Origin: Rhynchopus euleeides
Lineage: Eukaryota > Euglenozoa > Diplonemea > Diplonemida > Diplonemidae
DNA length: 64,000 nt
Direction: 5' to 3'
NCBI GenBank assembly: GCA_963210315.1
Contig: OY723249.1
Location: 2,170,569-2,234,568 of the forward strand
The stretch's first letter is position 1. The number at the start of each line of letters is the position of its first letter. Both the position numbers and the translations under genes were made by a program. The notes beneath the pieces are model-generated. The model was given only the letters and a program-made list of their open reading frames with translations, was not told the origin of the DNA and ran no database searches. Shown here piece after piece: positions 53,101 to 63,800 of this stretch.

Positions 53101-56100
53101 ATCGTCCGCTCCGAGCTCAAGAAGCATACCAACACAGGGGAGGATGACGTGGCATCCGCCGCACCGCCGCCGAGAGAGCGTGTTGCCGTGACGGTGCAGG
53201 CGGAGCTCTATTTCCTGGTGTCCTCCGCTTCACGCTTCCTGGATGCATCGCAGAAGCGGAAGCGCAGCCTGCTGCAGGACGCGCCACCACCCGAGCTATT
53301 CGTCGTTCTCTCGGGGATCACGCTGCTGTGCCACATCGTGGGGTACGATATGGACCTCAGCACAGAGTACGACGTGCTGGAGCACATGCGGCATGCCTGG
53401 TGCGCGAGTTTCCCCGACACCCCCGAGGCGTACTGGGCCCTCCGCCACGCCCCCCACACCCCGGCACACGCCGCGCTCTTCGCCACAGTGCTGAAGGACG
53501 CCGGGTCCCCCGAGTGCACCCACGTGCAGCTGCTCAACCACATCTGGCCCCCCCTGTCCAGCCCCATCCTGCGGGAGAAGCCGTCCGACAAGCTGGACCT
53601 CGGGCAGCAGGTGGGCCGCGTGATGCGGTCGCCATCCGCAGTGGGTGTCGCCGACAGCCTGTGGGACGACCCGCTGGAGAAGTCCTGCCAGAAGGCGCTG
53701 AACCCGAGGCCTCCGAAGGGGCGGAACCGGGGCGCGTCGCGGGCGCACCGCCACGCCTCGACCGCGATGCACGCCCTGGCCCGCGAGGAGATGCCGCTAT
53801 CGGAGTTGCTCGCTGCGCCGGAGCCGCTGGCCTCCCTCCTGGCCCTGATGGCGAAGCGGGAGAAGGACGTCGGCGAGGTGGCGCAGTGCGTGCTGGCCCA
53901 CCAGGAGGAGCTCACCGGGCCCACCCGGCAGCGCAACGCGATGGGGATGGAAGCGCTGATGGTGGCTGCGGTGCTGGGGTGCGACACCTCCTCCCGCACG
54001 CTGCTGTCCTGCGGGGCGGAGCCCAACGTGGCGTGGGCCGACGGCATCACCCCCCTGATGCTCGCTGTGGTCAACAGGCACCCCCGCGTCGTGCGGCTGC
54101 TGATGGGCGACGTCCGCATCGACCTCTGCCTCACAACACACCGCACATCCCACACGGCGCTGACCCTCGCGCTGAATGAGATGCCGGACGAAGCGCAGCG
54201 CATGGTGGACACAGGATCCGCCCCGGTCACCACCTGCGGTGGTGGGGACTACCCGCTGTCCATCGCGCTGCGGAAGCGTGCCGACCGGCTTGTGTCGAAG
54301 CTGCTGCCCTCAGCCTCCGTCCTCTCGGGGATGTACTGCTTTGCCTTCGACTGCTGCAACGCGTTTGCCTTCGACACGCTGGAGCATCTCTTCCGGCTGA
54401 CGGGCATCCCCCAGGTGTCTGCGAATCAGAACTGCGTGCTGCTGCACCTCATCCGCATCATGCCGAACGATCCCACCGTGCAGGCGAAGATGGCGCGGAT
54501 CGCGAAGCAGTACCTCCTGCACACCGTGTCGCTGGTGGGGTCGTACCGCAGCCCCACAGGCACCACTGCCCTGCATATCCTGTGCAAGAAGCATGCCGTC
54601 AGGATGCTCGACGTGGTGGCGATGTCCATCGGGAAGGACCTGTCTGTGACGGAGAAGGATGATGACAGGCGCATCCCGTTGGAGTGTCTGGCTGCGACGA
54701 CCGATCTCGACAAGTCGCCAGGCGCGGTGCGTCTCTTCAAGAAGACAGAGCTGCGCAAGACGCGGCGGTGGCTCCTCGAGAGGCATTCCCAGTTGGGCAC
54801 GCGGTGCTTCGTGTCGTTGATGTTCAAGCTGTTCGACACCACATTCCTTGTTGCCGAGAAGGAGTCCATCGAGCTTGGGAACCTCTTCTGGCTGGGCTTT
54901 ATCGTGCAGCTGTGGTTCAGCGAGAGCGACGACGGGGCGGCCCTGCTGTCGCAGTATGAGAGGCTGCCGCCGATATGCTTCAAGCTGGCGGACCCGGTGA
55001 TTGTCGTGCTGTTTCTCACGCTTGCCGCCAGCAACCGCACCATGAATGTCATCCCCGACCCTGCTCCGGGGAAGAACTCGCAGCGCCTCCCCGCCGTCGA
55101 ACGGCGCAAGCAGGCTACTGCCCAGGCACCGCAGATCCCGCGTGAGTCGCTGCTGGTCGGCGTGTTTCTCAACGCTCTCTTCACCCCCCTCAAGGCGGAC
55201 TGCGAGAACTGCTTTGATAAGATCGTCGAGCTCCTCGGCAGGTTCGGGCATGCGAAGCTGGTATGCTGGTGTGCCGGGTTCTCTTATTACACAACCCCCA
55301 GCATGCCTTTTCCCAAAAAAAAAGGGGGTTTGGGGTTCACCCACAACTTGCATTGCCACCCCCACCGCCACCCACCCCCCGCAGCTCCGCAGCACTGTGC
55401 TGAAGCGCATCAACAACGTCGCTGAGATGTCCAGTGAGACCCGCCTCCGGATCCTCCAGAACACGGCATCCGCCTGCCAGGTGGACTGCCTGGTGTTCCT
55501 GCTGACTGTGGAGCGTGGCTTCTTTGCGGAGCCTGTCATGCGCAAGTTCCTGCTGGACGAGGTGCTCTCGGGGAACGAGTGTGTGCATGGCGACAAGGAG
55601 CGCTGCGTTGACCTGCTGCTCAACTTCCGAATGCCGCTGTCGGTGAAATTCCTGCAGTGGAAGGAACAGCACCACGGCACCCTCGACTACCAGAGCACCA
55701 TGCTGGGAGACACGCTGCTGCATATCGGGGCCATCAACGGGCAGTTCGACGTGGTGGAGCACCTCCTCAAGTCGGAGTGCTTCAGCATGCTGTTCGAGAC
55801 AAATATCTGCGGCTACCGCGCCCTGGACTACGCCACAAAGGACACCGTGTGGCGCCTGCTGCGCGAGGGGGAGCGCAGCCACGGCTTCTCCCTCCGCAAC
55901 CCTGAGTACCTCATCAGCTGGAGCGAGCTGCAGCACAAGGCGATGAAGAATATGAACACGCCTGAGATCACGACGCTGCTGGGGCTGCTGGAAGGGCAGC
56001 ATCTCATCGTCGACACTGCCGCAGAGAGCGAGTTTGCAGGGCACGTAGCGTTGGGGTCGACGGCGGCATTCATCCTGAAGACCGCACTGGCAGCGGGCAT

Positions 56101-56524
56101 CAAGCCTGCGAAGGCGGTGCTGGAGCTGCCAGCGCAGGCAGCGCCCTTCCTCTGTGAGATAGACACCAACAGGCTGACCCCCACGCAGCGGCTGGCAGCC
56201 GTGAAGCAGCAGCTGATGTCGATTAACTTCGGCAATGCCATGCACTTCGAGATCCCGCTCCTGCCGCACTGGGGCTATACCCGCAGGCACCACACCATCA
56301 CCAAGCAGCGAGCTGCCCTGGGGCAGCCGCTCAGGCCCCTGTCCGCAGGGTCGAAGATGCTCCCAGCGATCCGCAGTGGCGTGCGTTCGAGCTTGGAGGC
56401 CAGCGGAGAAGCGGCAACAGCGGCATCCGCGGCAGGGGGTGGGGGTGCAGGCGAGGAGTTCGGCAGTCAGCGCACAGAGGCCCGCCGTGAGTCGCAGTAC
56501 CTCTTGAACAGCAGCACCAGGTGA
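50176..56524 (+). CDS. Very large ankyrin-repeat protein (2 exons)
   Basis: Exons 50176-55260 and 55385-56524, giving 2,074 aa. The 124-nt intron starts GTATGC and ends CCCCCCGCAG. Residues 1-215 are helical (YERQFKIVEEKEQHLSLMLA). Residues about 250-470 are a separate beta-rich domain (TYELEAGCFTGRYTFQVTAT; CGNFYVGWRLRGC; GDIVISGHKWYAG) that I do not recognise. Ankyrin repeats occupy about 565-915 (for example ILAASRGHMRVVEILLSRGA), with further repeats near 1250-1315, 1460-1510 and 1800-1850. Between them lie a short Lys/Arg-rich linker and helical regions. The tail is Gly/Ala/Ser-rich. There is no signal peptide or convincing membrane segment. The ankyrin array implies a scaffold, and the partners are unknown. 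Confidence 0.88.
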
Positions 56525-57018
56525 GGTGCAGGTGAACCAAGGTGGGGCCGGTGGTTCAGTGTGGGAGAAGGGGGGCGGGTTCGGGCGGCTCTTGCCAGGT
56601 TTTCCAACCCGGCGGTGTGGTGTGTGAGGGGTGCGCTTGCAAAGCAGCTGCGGACAAAGCCTTTCGGCTCTCTGGAACCTGCCTCAAGTGCGACATATGG
56701 CCCTTTGCTGGGCGCATGCCATGTGCTGTGTGTGCAGGAGGGACAGGGGTTCAACGGAACCGAGTTTGCCCGCTGTGCCTTCGCCGGGTTGCTCCCGCCG
56801 GCGCTCGGTGTGTCCCGTGGGGGATTTGGCGCCGTGTTGGGGCTTGTGTGCAGCCTCGAAGTGGCAGAGCTGGAGAATTCTCTCATGCCCCCGCCCCACC
56901 TCCACCCTCCTAAGGCGTATCGAACCCCTCTCTCCCAGTACTGCCGATGCCGTGCCATGGCCCACTGCAACCACCCATCCACCCCTGCCTGCAGCAGTTA
57001 CACTTACACGAGGGCAGC
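56525..57018. other. Intergenic spacer
   Basis: No supported gene. A C/T-rich stretch at 56887-56915 and an acceptor-like CCTGCCTGCAGCAG ending at about 56997 precede the next ATG. Confidence 0.55.
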
Positions 57019-58323
57019 ATGTCTGTCCCTCCTATCACTGTGAAGGAGGCCATTGAAAACTGGCTCGAAACGCAGTGGGAACGGAACAAGACTGCGGTAT
57101 GCATCCGTTTTGTTCGTGCGTAAGGGGGTCTTCGCTACGGGGTGACCGTCAGTGCGTTTTGGTGAATTTCCTGTTGAATTAGCTGAAAACTGACAGAGAT
57201 TGACGGAGGATAACGGCCAGCGAAGACCCCCTAAGTTTGGCAAACAAAAACAGTGCTGCGTCACCAAAGAGTGGGGTTGGAGCTGCACGTCGTAACATTG
57301 TGGCACGGCCGGATATGTGGGATTTGCCACAGCTCTAACCACAACCATGTTGTTGAGTGTGTCGACCCTGATTCCTTTTCCCTGCAGGCAAAAGACCTGG
57401 CCGAGAAGAAGGGGCATCCGTACGAAGAACCCCCGCGACCCGTGGCCGCAGAAGAAACAGATGTCCGCCTGTTTGCAGGTGGCAACGGGAAGCTGCCGCC
57501 CATCCAGAAGATGGACAAGGAGCTGCAGGTGCTGAAGAAGTGCCAGATCCTGCGGCTGTCCACCAACTGCATAGAAAAGATTGGGCCGGGTCTGAATGCG
57601 CTTCCGAACCTCGAGATTCTGTCACTGGGGCGCAACAAGATCAAGGTGTGTTCTGCTTGCAATACACTTGAAAGTGTCTCGTGAACCTGTGTGCACCGCG
57701 CTTCCACACCCCGCACCCCACACCCCGGTGCAGAAGCTTGAGAACCTCGACCTCCCAAACCTGAAGGAGCTGTGGATCTCATACAACCTGATCGACAAGC
57801 TGAGTGGGCTGGACAAGCTGCGCTCCCTGCAGGTGCTCTACATGTCGAACAACCTGGTCGGGAAGTGGACCGAGGTGGATAAGCTGTCCAACAACAACTC
57901 GCAGCTGACAGATATTCTGATGCTCAACAACCCTCTGTGGTACGAGACCGTTGGCACAGAAAAGGTACGCATCATAACCTGGCGTTTCATCCTTCGTTTG
58001 TCACTGAACAAAGTGCCTCCCTGCTACGAGCCCCAGGATACCCCGACGCTGCCACGCGTCTTTCAGGGGTGCGAAATTGAAATATCGAACTCACCACTCT
58101 TCTATGAAATAACCCACACCACCACACCTCAACATGCCACCCTGCGCAACATTGCACACCCACACCACCGCACCACACCACACAGGTCGAAGCCTCTGAG
58201 AGGCGCGAGTGGCGTCTGCAGCTGCTGGTGCGTCTCCCAGGGCTGACTAAATGCGACGGCGAGCCCGTCGAGCCAGAAGAGCGTGAGGATGCAGAGAAGC
58301 GGAAGCTCGACCTGATGCGCTAA
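57019..58323 (+). CDS. DNAL1: Dynein axonemal light chain 1 (LC1), leucine-rich repeat protein
   Basis: Exons 57019-57096, 57388-57645, 57734-57964 and 58186-58323, giving 234 aa. Donors are GTATGC, GTGTGT and GTACGC, and all acceptors are CAG. The protein follows Chlamydomonas LC1 from end to end: TVKEAIENW, LPPIQKMDKELQVLKKC, LRLSTNCIEKI, LEILSLGRNKIK, LKELWISYNLIDKLSG, LQVLYMSNNLVGKW, LNNPLW and a final VRLPGLTKCDGEPV. These make about six LRRs with the LC1-specific ELWISYN and LYMSNN signatures. LC1 binds the motor domain of an outer-arm dynein heavy chain and tunes flagellar beating, so the organism should build a motile flagellum. An insertion of about 20 residues before LPPIQKM is unusual. 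A 108-bp MITE sits in intron 1. Confidence 0.95.
57124..57231 (+). mobile_element. 108-bp MITE, copy B, inside an intron
   Basis: It has perfect 13-bp inverted ends (GGGGGTCTTCGCT) flanked by TAA on both sides (57121-57123 and 57232-57234), the 3-bp duplication expected for PIF/Harbinger-type elements. It lies wholly within intron 1 of the LC1 gene (57097-57387), so it is removed by splicing. It is related to the copy at 6088-6195 in the opposite orientation. Confidence 0.88.
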
Positions 58324-58578
58324 CACAACACACCACCCCCACCCGCTGCCGCGCCGCACCTCCCGCACGGCACCACCTGTCCTGAAAGCCCTTTGCAGGG
58401 GGGGGGCGGTGCGCGCCAGAGGGACCCCTGGTAAAATCTTCTCTCTTCGAGAATCTTGTTCCTCCCCCCACCCACCCCCCCGCCCCGCCCCGGGCAGTCT
58501 CAAAGCCTCTCTGGCCCCAAGCGCCCTCCCCCTTCTGCCCCAGTGAGGCTGCTTGCTGCAGCGGCGGGGGGGGGGGGG

Positions 58579-59729
58579 TAGGGGGGGTCAAATGCCACCC
58601 TTTTACGTGGACAAACACGATTTTTCAAAAAACCGGCGCAGAGGCCCCAAAGCCCCCGTAAACCCTCCAAACCCCCCCAGATCGGTCCGGAAACCCATCG
58701 AACCCCACTTTTCCACCATTCCGGGCACCTCAGGTGCCCGAATTGGGGTACCTAAATTTTGTGCCACCGTTTGGTACCGTACAGTGCCACTGTGTGGGAG
58801 GTTGGAAAAGAAAATGCCCCAACACACCACATCTGAGGGTTGCAATGCATGTTGCTTGCCAACCACGTCATCCGGTGGGTGTCAGGCGCTATGTAGGTGG
58901 CATTAGCCAGGTCTTCGATGTGTTCTGGCTTGTATATATACCTCCCTGCCACCATGCACCGGGAGGCTGCCTGTAGGTACGGAACAGTCCAGATGGTCGT
59001 GTGATTCCTGTGCAGCAGTGCTCCACAACCGGGATGTGTTGACAACGACTGTTGCAACACGAGCTGTACATTCCGGGAACACATGAAGTGCGCTGTCGTG
59101 GTACCCATTGTGCCAGAATTGGTAGTTGCTGCGGTCTACTTTGCCTGGCCCAAGAGCACTGGTACTGAACGGTGCAATATGCGTGGCGAGGTGAATGCAA
59201 CGGAAGGGCGCAAAGTCAATACAGCTCTCGGATGGCGGGTGGTGGTGCCACTAGTGTGTGACGTTCACTCGAGGATACAACGCATCACAATGAATCAGCA
59301 ACCGTGGACCGAGTACAATACGCTCTCTGTGGCTGGTGTGGGGGACAAAGGCAGTGCCTGTGCCGCAGGCAGGGAGGTATATATACAAGCCAGAACACAT
59401 CGAAGACCTGGCTAATGCCACCTACATAGCGCCTGACACCCACCGGATGACGTGGTTGGCAAGCAACATGCATTGCAACCCTCAGATGTGGTGTGTTGGG
59501 GCATTTTCTTTTCCAACCTCCCACACAGTGGCACTGTACGGTACCAAACGGTGGCACAAAATTTAGGTACCCCAATTCGGGCACCTGAGGTGCCCGGAAT
59601 GGTGGAAAAGTGGGGTTCGATGGGTTTCCGGACCGATCTGGGGGGGTTTGGAGGGTTTACGGGGGCTTTGGGGCCTCTGCGCCGGTTTTTTGAAAAATCG
59701 TGTTTGTCACCCCCATTTGACCCCCCCTA
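58579..59729 (-). mobile_element. 1.15-kb long-terminal-inverted-repeat DNA element, copy 2
   Basis: 1,151 bp, the reverse-orientation twin of 4253-5404. The left tip here equals the right tip there, including the ACGTGGA-type arm variant, and the internal segments match in reverse complement. The ends are TAGGGGGGGTCAAATG and its complement, set between poly-G on both sides. A plus-strand frame at about 59083-59415 matches the minus-strand frame of copy 1. However, the few differences between them are mostly amino-acid changing, so there is no sign of coding constraint. Confidence 0.9.
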
Positions 59730-60135
59730 GGGGGGGGGGGTGGTCCCCCTTAACACACCACTCCCCCCCCCGCACGACAGAGTGGAGGGGCGACGGGGAA
59801 AAAATCAGAGACAGTTGATTGCATCGCCCTGCGCCCTCCCCCTCAATGCCCCCTCCCACCACTTCTCTCTGGGGCATCGAGTGAGATTTGCCGTCACACA
59901 ACAGGACAAGAGGGACGCTTCACTGATCATTTTCACAGCACGGAAGGTTCCGCATCTACACCCTGTGGAGGAGGCACCTCAGGCCCTCAGGCCCCTGCAG
60001 GCTTTTCTGTGCCGTTTGGGGGTGGGGGTGGGGGGGGGGGGGGTCGGGCACCGCCCCCCTCTCCCCTCCCTCGCCCACCCACCCACACCAACTGCGTCAG
60101 GCGGGGTGTGAGGCAGGGGTGTGCCTGCCCTGCAA
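59730..60135. other. Intergenic spacer
   Basis: It starts with the G run that flanks the transposon. It contains another G-rich tract (60019-60042) followed by a C-rich tract (60055-60085). An acceptor-like AG lies about 20 nt before the next ATG. No gene is seen. Confidence 0.55.
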
Positions 60136-60600
60136 ATGTGCGACCCGTCGTTCTGCGTCGACATGAAGACGCTGGAGGCGGCTGCGACTGATGCAGCTGC
60201 TGGGTTGCGGAGGTGCCTCGCAAGGGCTGGCGACAGCCTTGCTCTGATGTGCGCCTGCACGGCGGAGGTCCGGCAGTGCCTTCAGGATCCAGAGGGAGGG
60301 CGCTGTCACGACGGCACGAAGGAGCACCCTGTCGACGAGGCTCAGGCGTGGTGCAGGCGGTTCGTCGCACTGCAGGGCCTGGGGTGTAGCGAGTCGTTGT
60401 GCACCGTCCGTGCTGAAGGGAGGCGCTCGCCCCTCCACCTCGACATGGGCGCTGTGGTCGGCATTGCGATCCTTGCGCTGCTCAGCTTGTTGCACCTTGC
60501 TTACACATTCCACACCAACGCGCCTGCAGGGAGGCAGGCCTTCGGGCTTGACCCCGTCCCCCGGCGGTTAAAGAAGAGGCGAAAAGCCCGCGCTGAGTAA
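60136..60600 (+). CDS. Cys-rich single-pass membrane protein
   Basis: 154 aa from the ATG at 60136. Residues 1-100 carry about a dozen cysteines, often in C-x-C or C-x(5-6)-C spacing (MCDPSFC; LMCACTAEVRQC; GCSESLC), suggesting a disulphide-bonded domain. Residues about 104-125 (MGAVVGIAILALLSLLHLAY) form one membrane helix. The tail is short and basic (PRRLKKRRKARAE). The basic tail predicts cytosolic C-terminus and extracytoplasmic N-terminus, although no cleavable signal peptide is seen; an upstream exon could supply one. The next gene also encodes a surface-type protein. No family was recognised. Confidence 0.65.
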   Translation: MCDPSFCVDMKTLEAAATDAAAGLRRCLARAGDSLALMCACTAEVRQCLQDPEGGRCHDGTKEHPVDEAQAWCRRFVALQGLGCSESLCTVRAEGRRSPLHLDMGAVVGIAILALLSLLHLAYTFHTNAPAGRQAFGLDPVPRRLKKRRKARAE

Positions 60601-60887
60601 GGCAGTTGACACGGTTTCCCCAGCCCCCCGCCCCCCCCCCCCTCTCACACACATCCCATCACTTCGGTCGGCAGTCGTGTTTCCAGCGGCCCGGCTCTCT
60701 CTCTCTCTCTCTCTGCACCTTGAACATCCCCTACCTGTCACCCCCCTCCCCCCCCCTACAGCCCCCACCCCCCCCACCCGCCACGCCACCCGCCACTGCA
60801 ACAGGGGGTCATGCACACACCAACCTGGCTCTCTTCGGAACGCCCCTGCCCCACACCCGCAGGGTGTGGGGTTGCTCGCTGCGGCGG

Positions 60888-63800
60888 ATGTCCTTCGCCC
60901 TCATCTGCATGACGGTGCTGTGCGTCCTGAGCCTCGCTGCCGCACGCGCCTCCACAGCCTCCGGCCCTCAGGCCGTCGTCGTCCGCGGCTGTGTCGACCC
61001 CCTCCAGGTGGAGATCCGAGGGCTGGGGCTGAGCGCCACCGATTCCTACTCTTTCCTACACCATGTCCCCAGCGACCCCGCCACTGCCATACGCGCCTGC
61101 AATAAGTCCCCTCTGCAGGTCTACCTCCGAGCGGCTGCACCGGAGTTCGCCCTGGGGCGGGTCAACGCCACAGGGGCACCCTCCCTCGCTGCGATGCACC
61201 TATGCTACAAGCCGCAGGGCTCCGCGTGGCGCCTGCTCCGCCCCCCTATCTCGCGGAGGCGTGCGGCAGTCGTGGAGGGTGCCAACTCCGGGCACCACAC
61301 TAAAGAGCTGAGCCTGGCACCCACGCCCGATGCGAACTGCTTCATCCTCAGCGCTGTGCGATACAGCAGTGTGGTGGTCCACCGGGGTGCCGCAATCCTG
61401 GTGGGGTCGGAAGGATACGGCGTGCCCTCCATCGCCTCGCTGGTGATGCACGGCGGGTCTTCCGTCGCCCCGACGAGGGAGAGCGCCTTCAGCTTCCTGC
61501 AGGTCGACACCCTCGCGACGGTGAGCCCTACCCAGTCCGATTCGGGGAGGAGGCGTCGCCCCGTCAAGGTGTTGTGCTGCATCCACGCCAACTCTGTCGA
61601 CATCACCCCAGACACCTCTGTGCTGCTCAACGGGCTGAGCCAGATTCGTCTCCGAGGCAAGCCGCAGATGGAAGAGGGCCCGGCGGACCTCCTGCCGTTG
61701 TTCTCCGTCGCGCCAGGGGCGGAGGTGCGGCGGGCGAACCGGTGGAACCCGCTGCCCGTCGTGGAGTGGGCGGGGGGCGAGGTGGTCATCACGTCGGCGG
61801 GGGGGACGGCACACCCCAGCCTGACGCGGCACCCTGCTGAGGCGCTGTCGGGTTGCGAGGAGATACGCTCCCCCTCCGACGCGCGGCTCGGGGTGGTGCG
61901 GTGTGCGCGCCTCACAGCCCAGAGCGGCGCCTCGGCGCAGATCGACGCCGCGTCGCTTGCAGACTCCCCACCCGCCGGCACCAATGAGCTGCACCGCGGG
62001 CTCGACCTGCATCCCCACTCCTCCGTGTCCGTCGGGGTGCTGAGCGCCTGCAGGGGCCGCTGCCTCTTCCGCATTGCCCCCGATGCGACCCTCCGCGTAG
62101 GGGTGGGGATGGGGCACAGCCACGCCCGCCCCGGCGACCCGACCTTCCTGCAGTCCGCCGCTTCGCAGATCGCGGGGGTTCGGCTCGCTGCCTCGGGTGG
62201 GGGTGGGGGCGACGGGGTGCTCGTGTTCTGCGGGCATGTCATGCATTCGTTGGGTGTGCCCCCCGCAGGGGTTGCGATCCTGCCGCACGGCCCGGGGGTG
62301 CAGCTGCTGCCGCCGGAGTCGAGTGTGTTTGGTGTCAGTTTCGAGGGGTTCGACGCGGCGCTGTCAGACCCGGCGGAGAGCCACGCAGTGGCAGGGCACC
62401 CCCATGCCCTGTCGTGGCATGCCAGCGACAGGGAGGATGCGTCAGCGACGAGGAAGCGGAGCCCGAAGAAACAGGGAGCATCGGAGACAAGCACCTGGGA
62501 TCAATGGTTGGGATCTGTCTTTTCCGGCGTAAGTGCGAGACGCCGTCCCCCACCTCCCTCCGGGACATCAAGGTCGAGCGTGGTCCGCCATGAGGAGCCC
62601 GTCGTCGCCCCGCCACGCCCTGTCCCGCAAACCCCTGTCCCGACAGTCTCTGTCCCGCCAGCAGCGGCTCCGGCAACCCCTGCCCCTGTCATCGACATCA
62701 CCGAATATCGCGTCGTCAGGCCCCACCCACACAGAGAAGGCAGCAGCCAGCCCCCGAAGGCGACGCCCCCACCGGAGGCGGGGCTGCAGGGTGGCAAGCC
62801 GCTGCAGGTGTGGGAGGCGGTGGAGTGGAGCGTTGCGGGGCTCGCGGCGCTGGAGCACGGGGCTGTGTTCCACGCGCCTGTCACGGTGAGCGGCGGGGAG
62901 GAGGAGGGGGGTGTGACGCAGGCGCGGGGCGGCCTCCTGGTGTTCCGCTCCGATGTGACCTTCAGGAGCGCGCATGCGAGCTGTGCGGGGGGTTCGATGC
63001 ACATCATCAACAACATCACCTTCTCCGACTTTACGCGGAAAAGCGCTCTGAACGTCGAGATAGAAGGCTGCGTGAGATGGTCGGGCACCGTGAAGTGGCA
63101 GACGCGGAAGATCGGAACTCTAAAGGGGACCACCCCGTCATCCGGTCTGATCCTCGGCGGCACCTTCTACACATCAGACTCTAACCCGAAGGTTGCGCTG
63201 CACTCCCTCACTGTGCAGGAGAAGGCGCTGCTGCGCTTCCCCTCGCTCCCCGATAGGGACTCGCTGGTCACCCTCTCCGTGTCCCACTTCACGGTGGAAG
63301 GAAGGATGATCGCGAACAGCAGCATCGACATGAAGGGCATCGAGGCGAAGCCCGGCTCCTCCGTCATATTCGGGTCAACCCCAGCGAGCAGTCTGTACAT
63401 TGCAGGGAGCATATCTGGGGATGCGAGGTTCCACAAAGGGTCTCTGCTGTTTGTGGAGTACCCCCCGCTGTTGCCGCGGAGGTTGCATGTTGTAGGTGAT
63501 CTGGTGGCGGAGGGGAAGGTTGTGTTCCACGAGAGGGAGGGGGATTTCGGGTCGCACATTGCGGTGGGTGGGGCGATGACGGTGGGGCACACCGCGATGT
63601 TCAAATGCATGGGGGAGTTCCTCAAGCCCCCGGAGAATGTTAAGAACGCATGCCTCCACCCCTTCATGCAGTGGGGCTCCCTCGAGGGTGCTTTCGACAA
63701 CGACAACATCGACTGCACTCACGACGGGGAACCCCTCACGTGGCACATCGACCAGAACTCCCTCTTCCTTCTCCCTGTCAAGCAAGTCCCCCCCGGAAAC

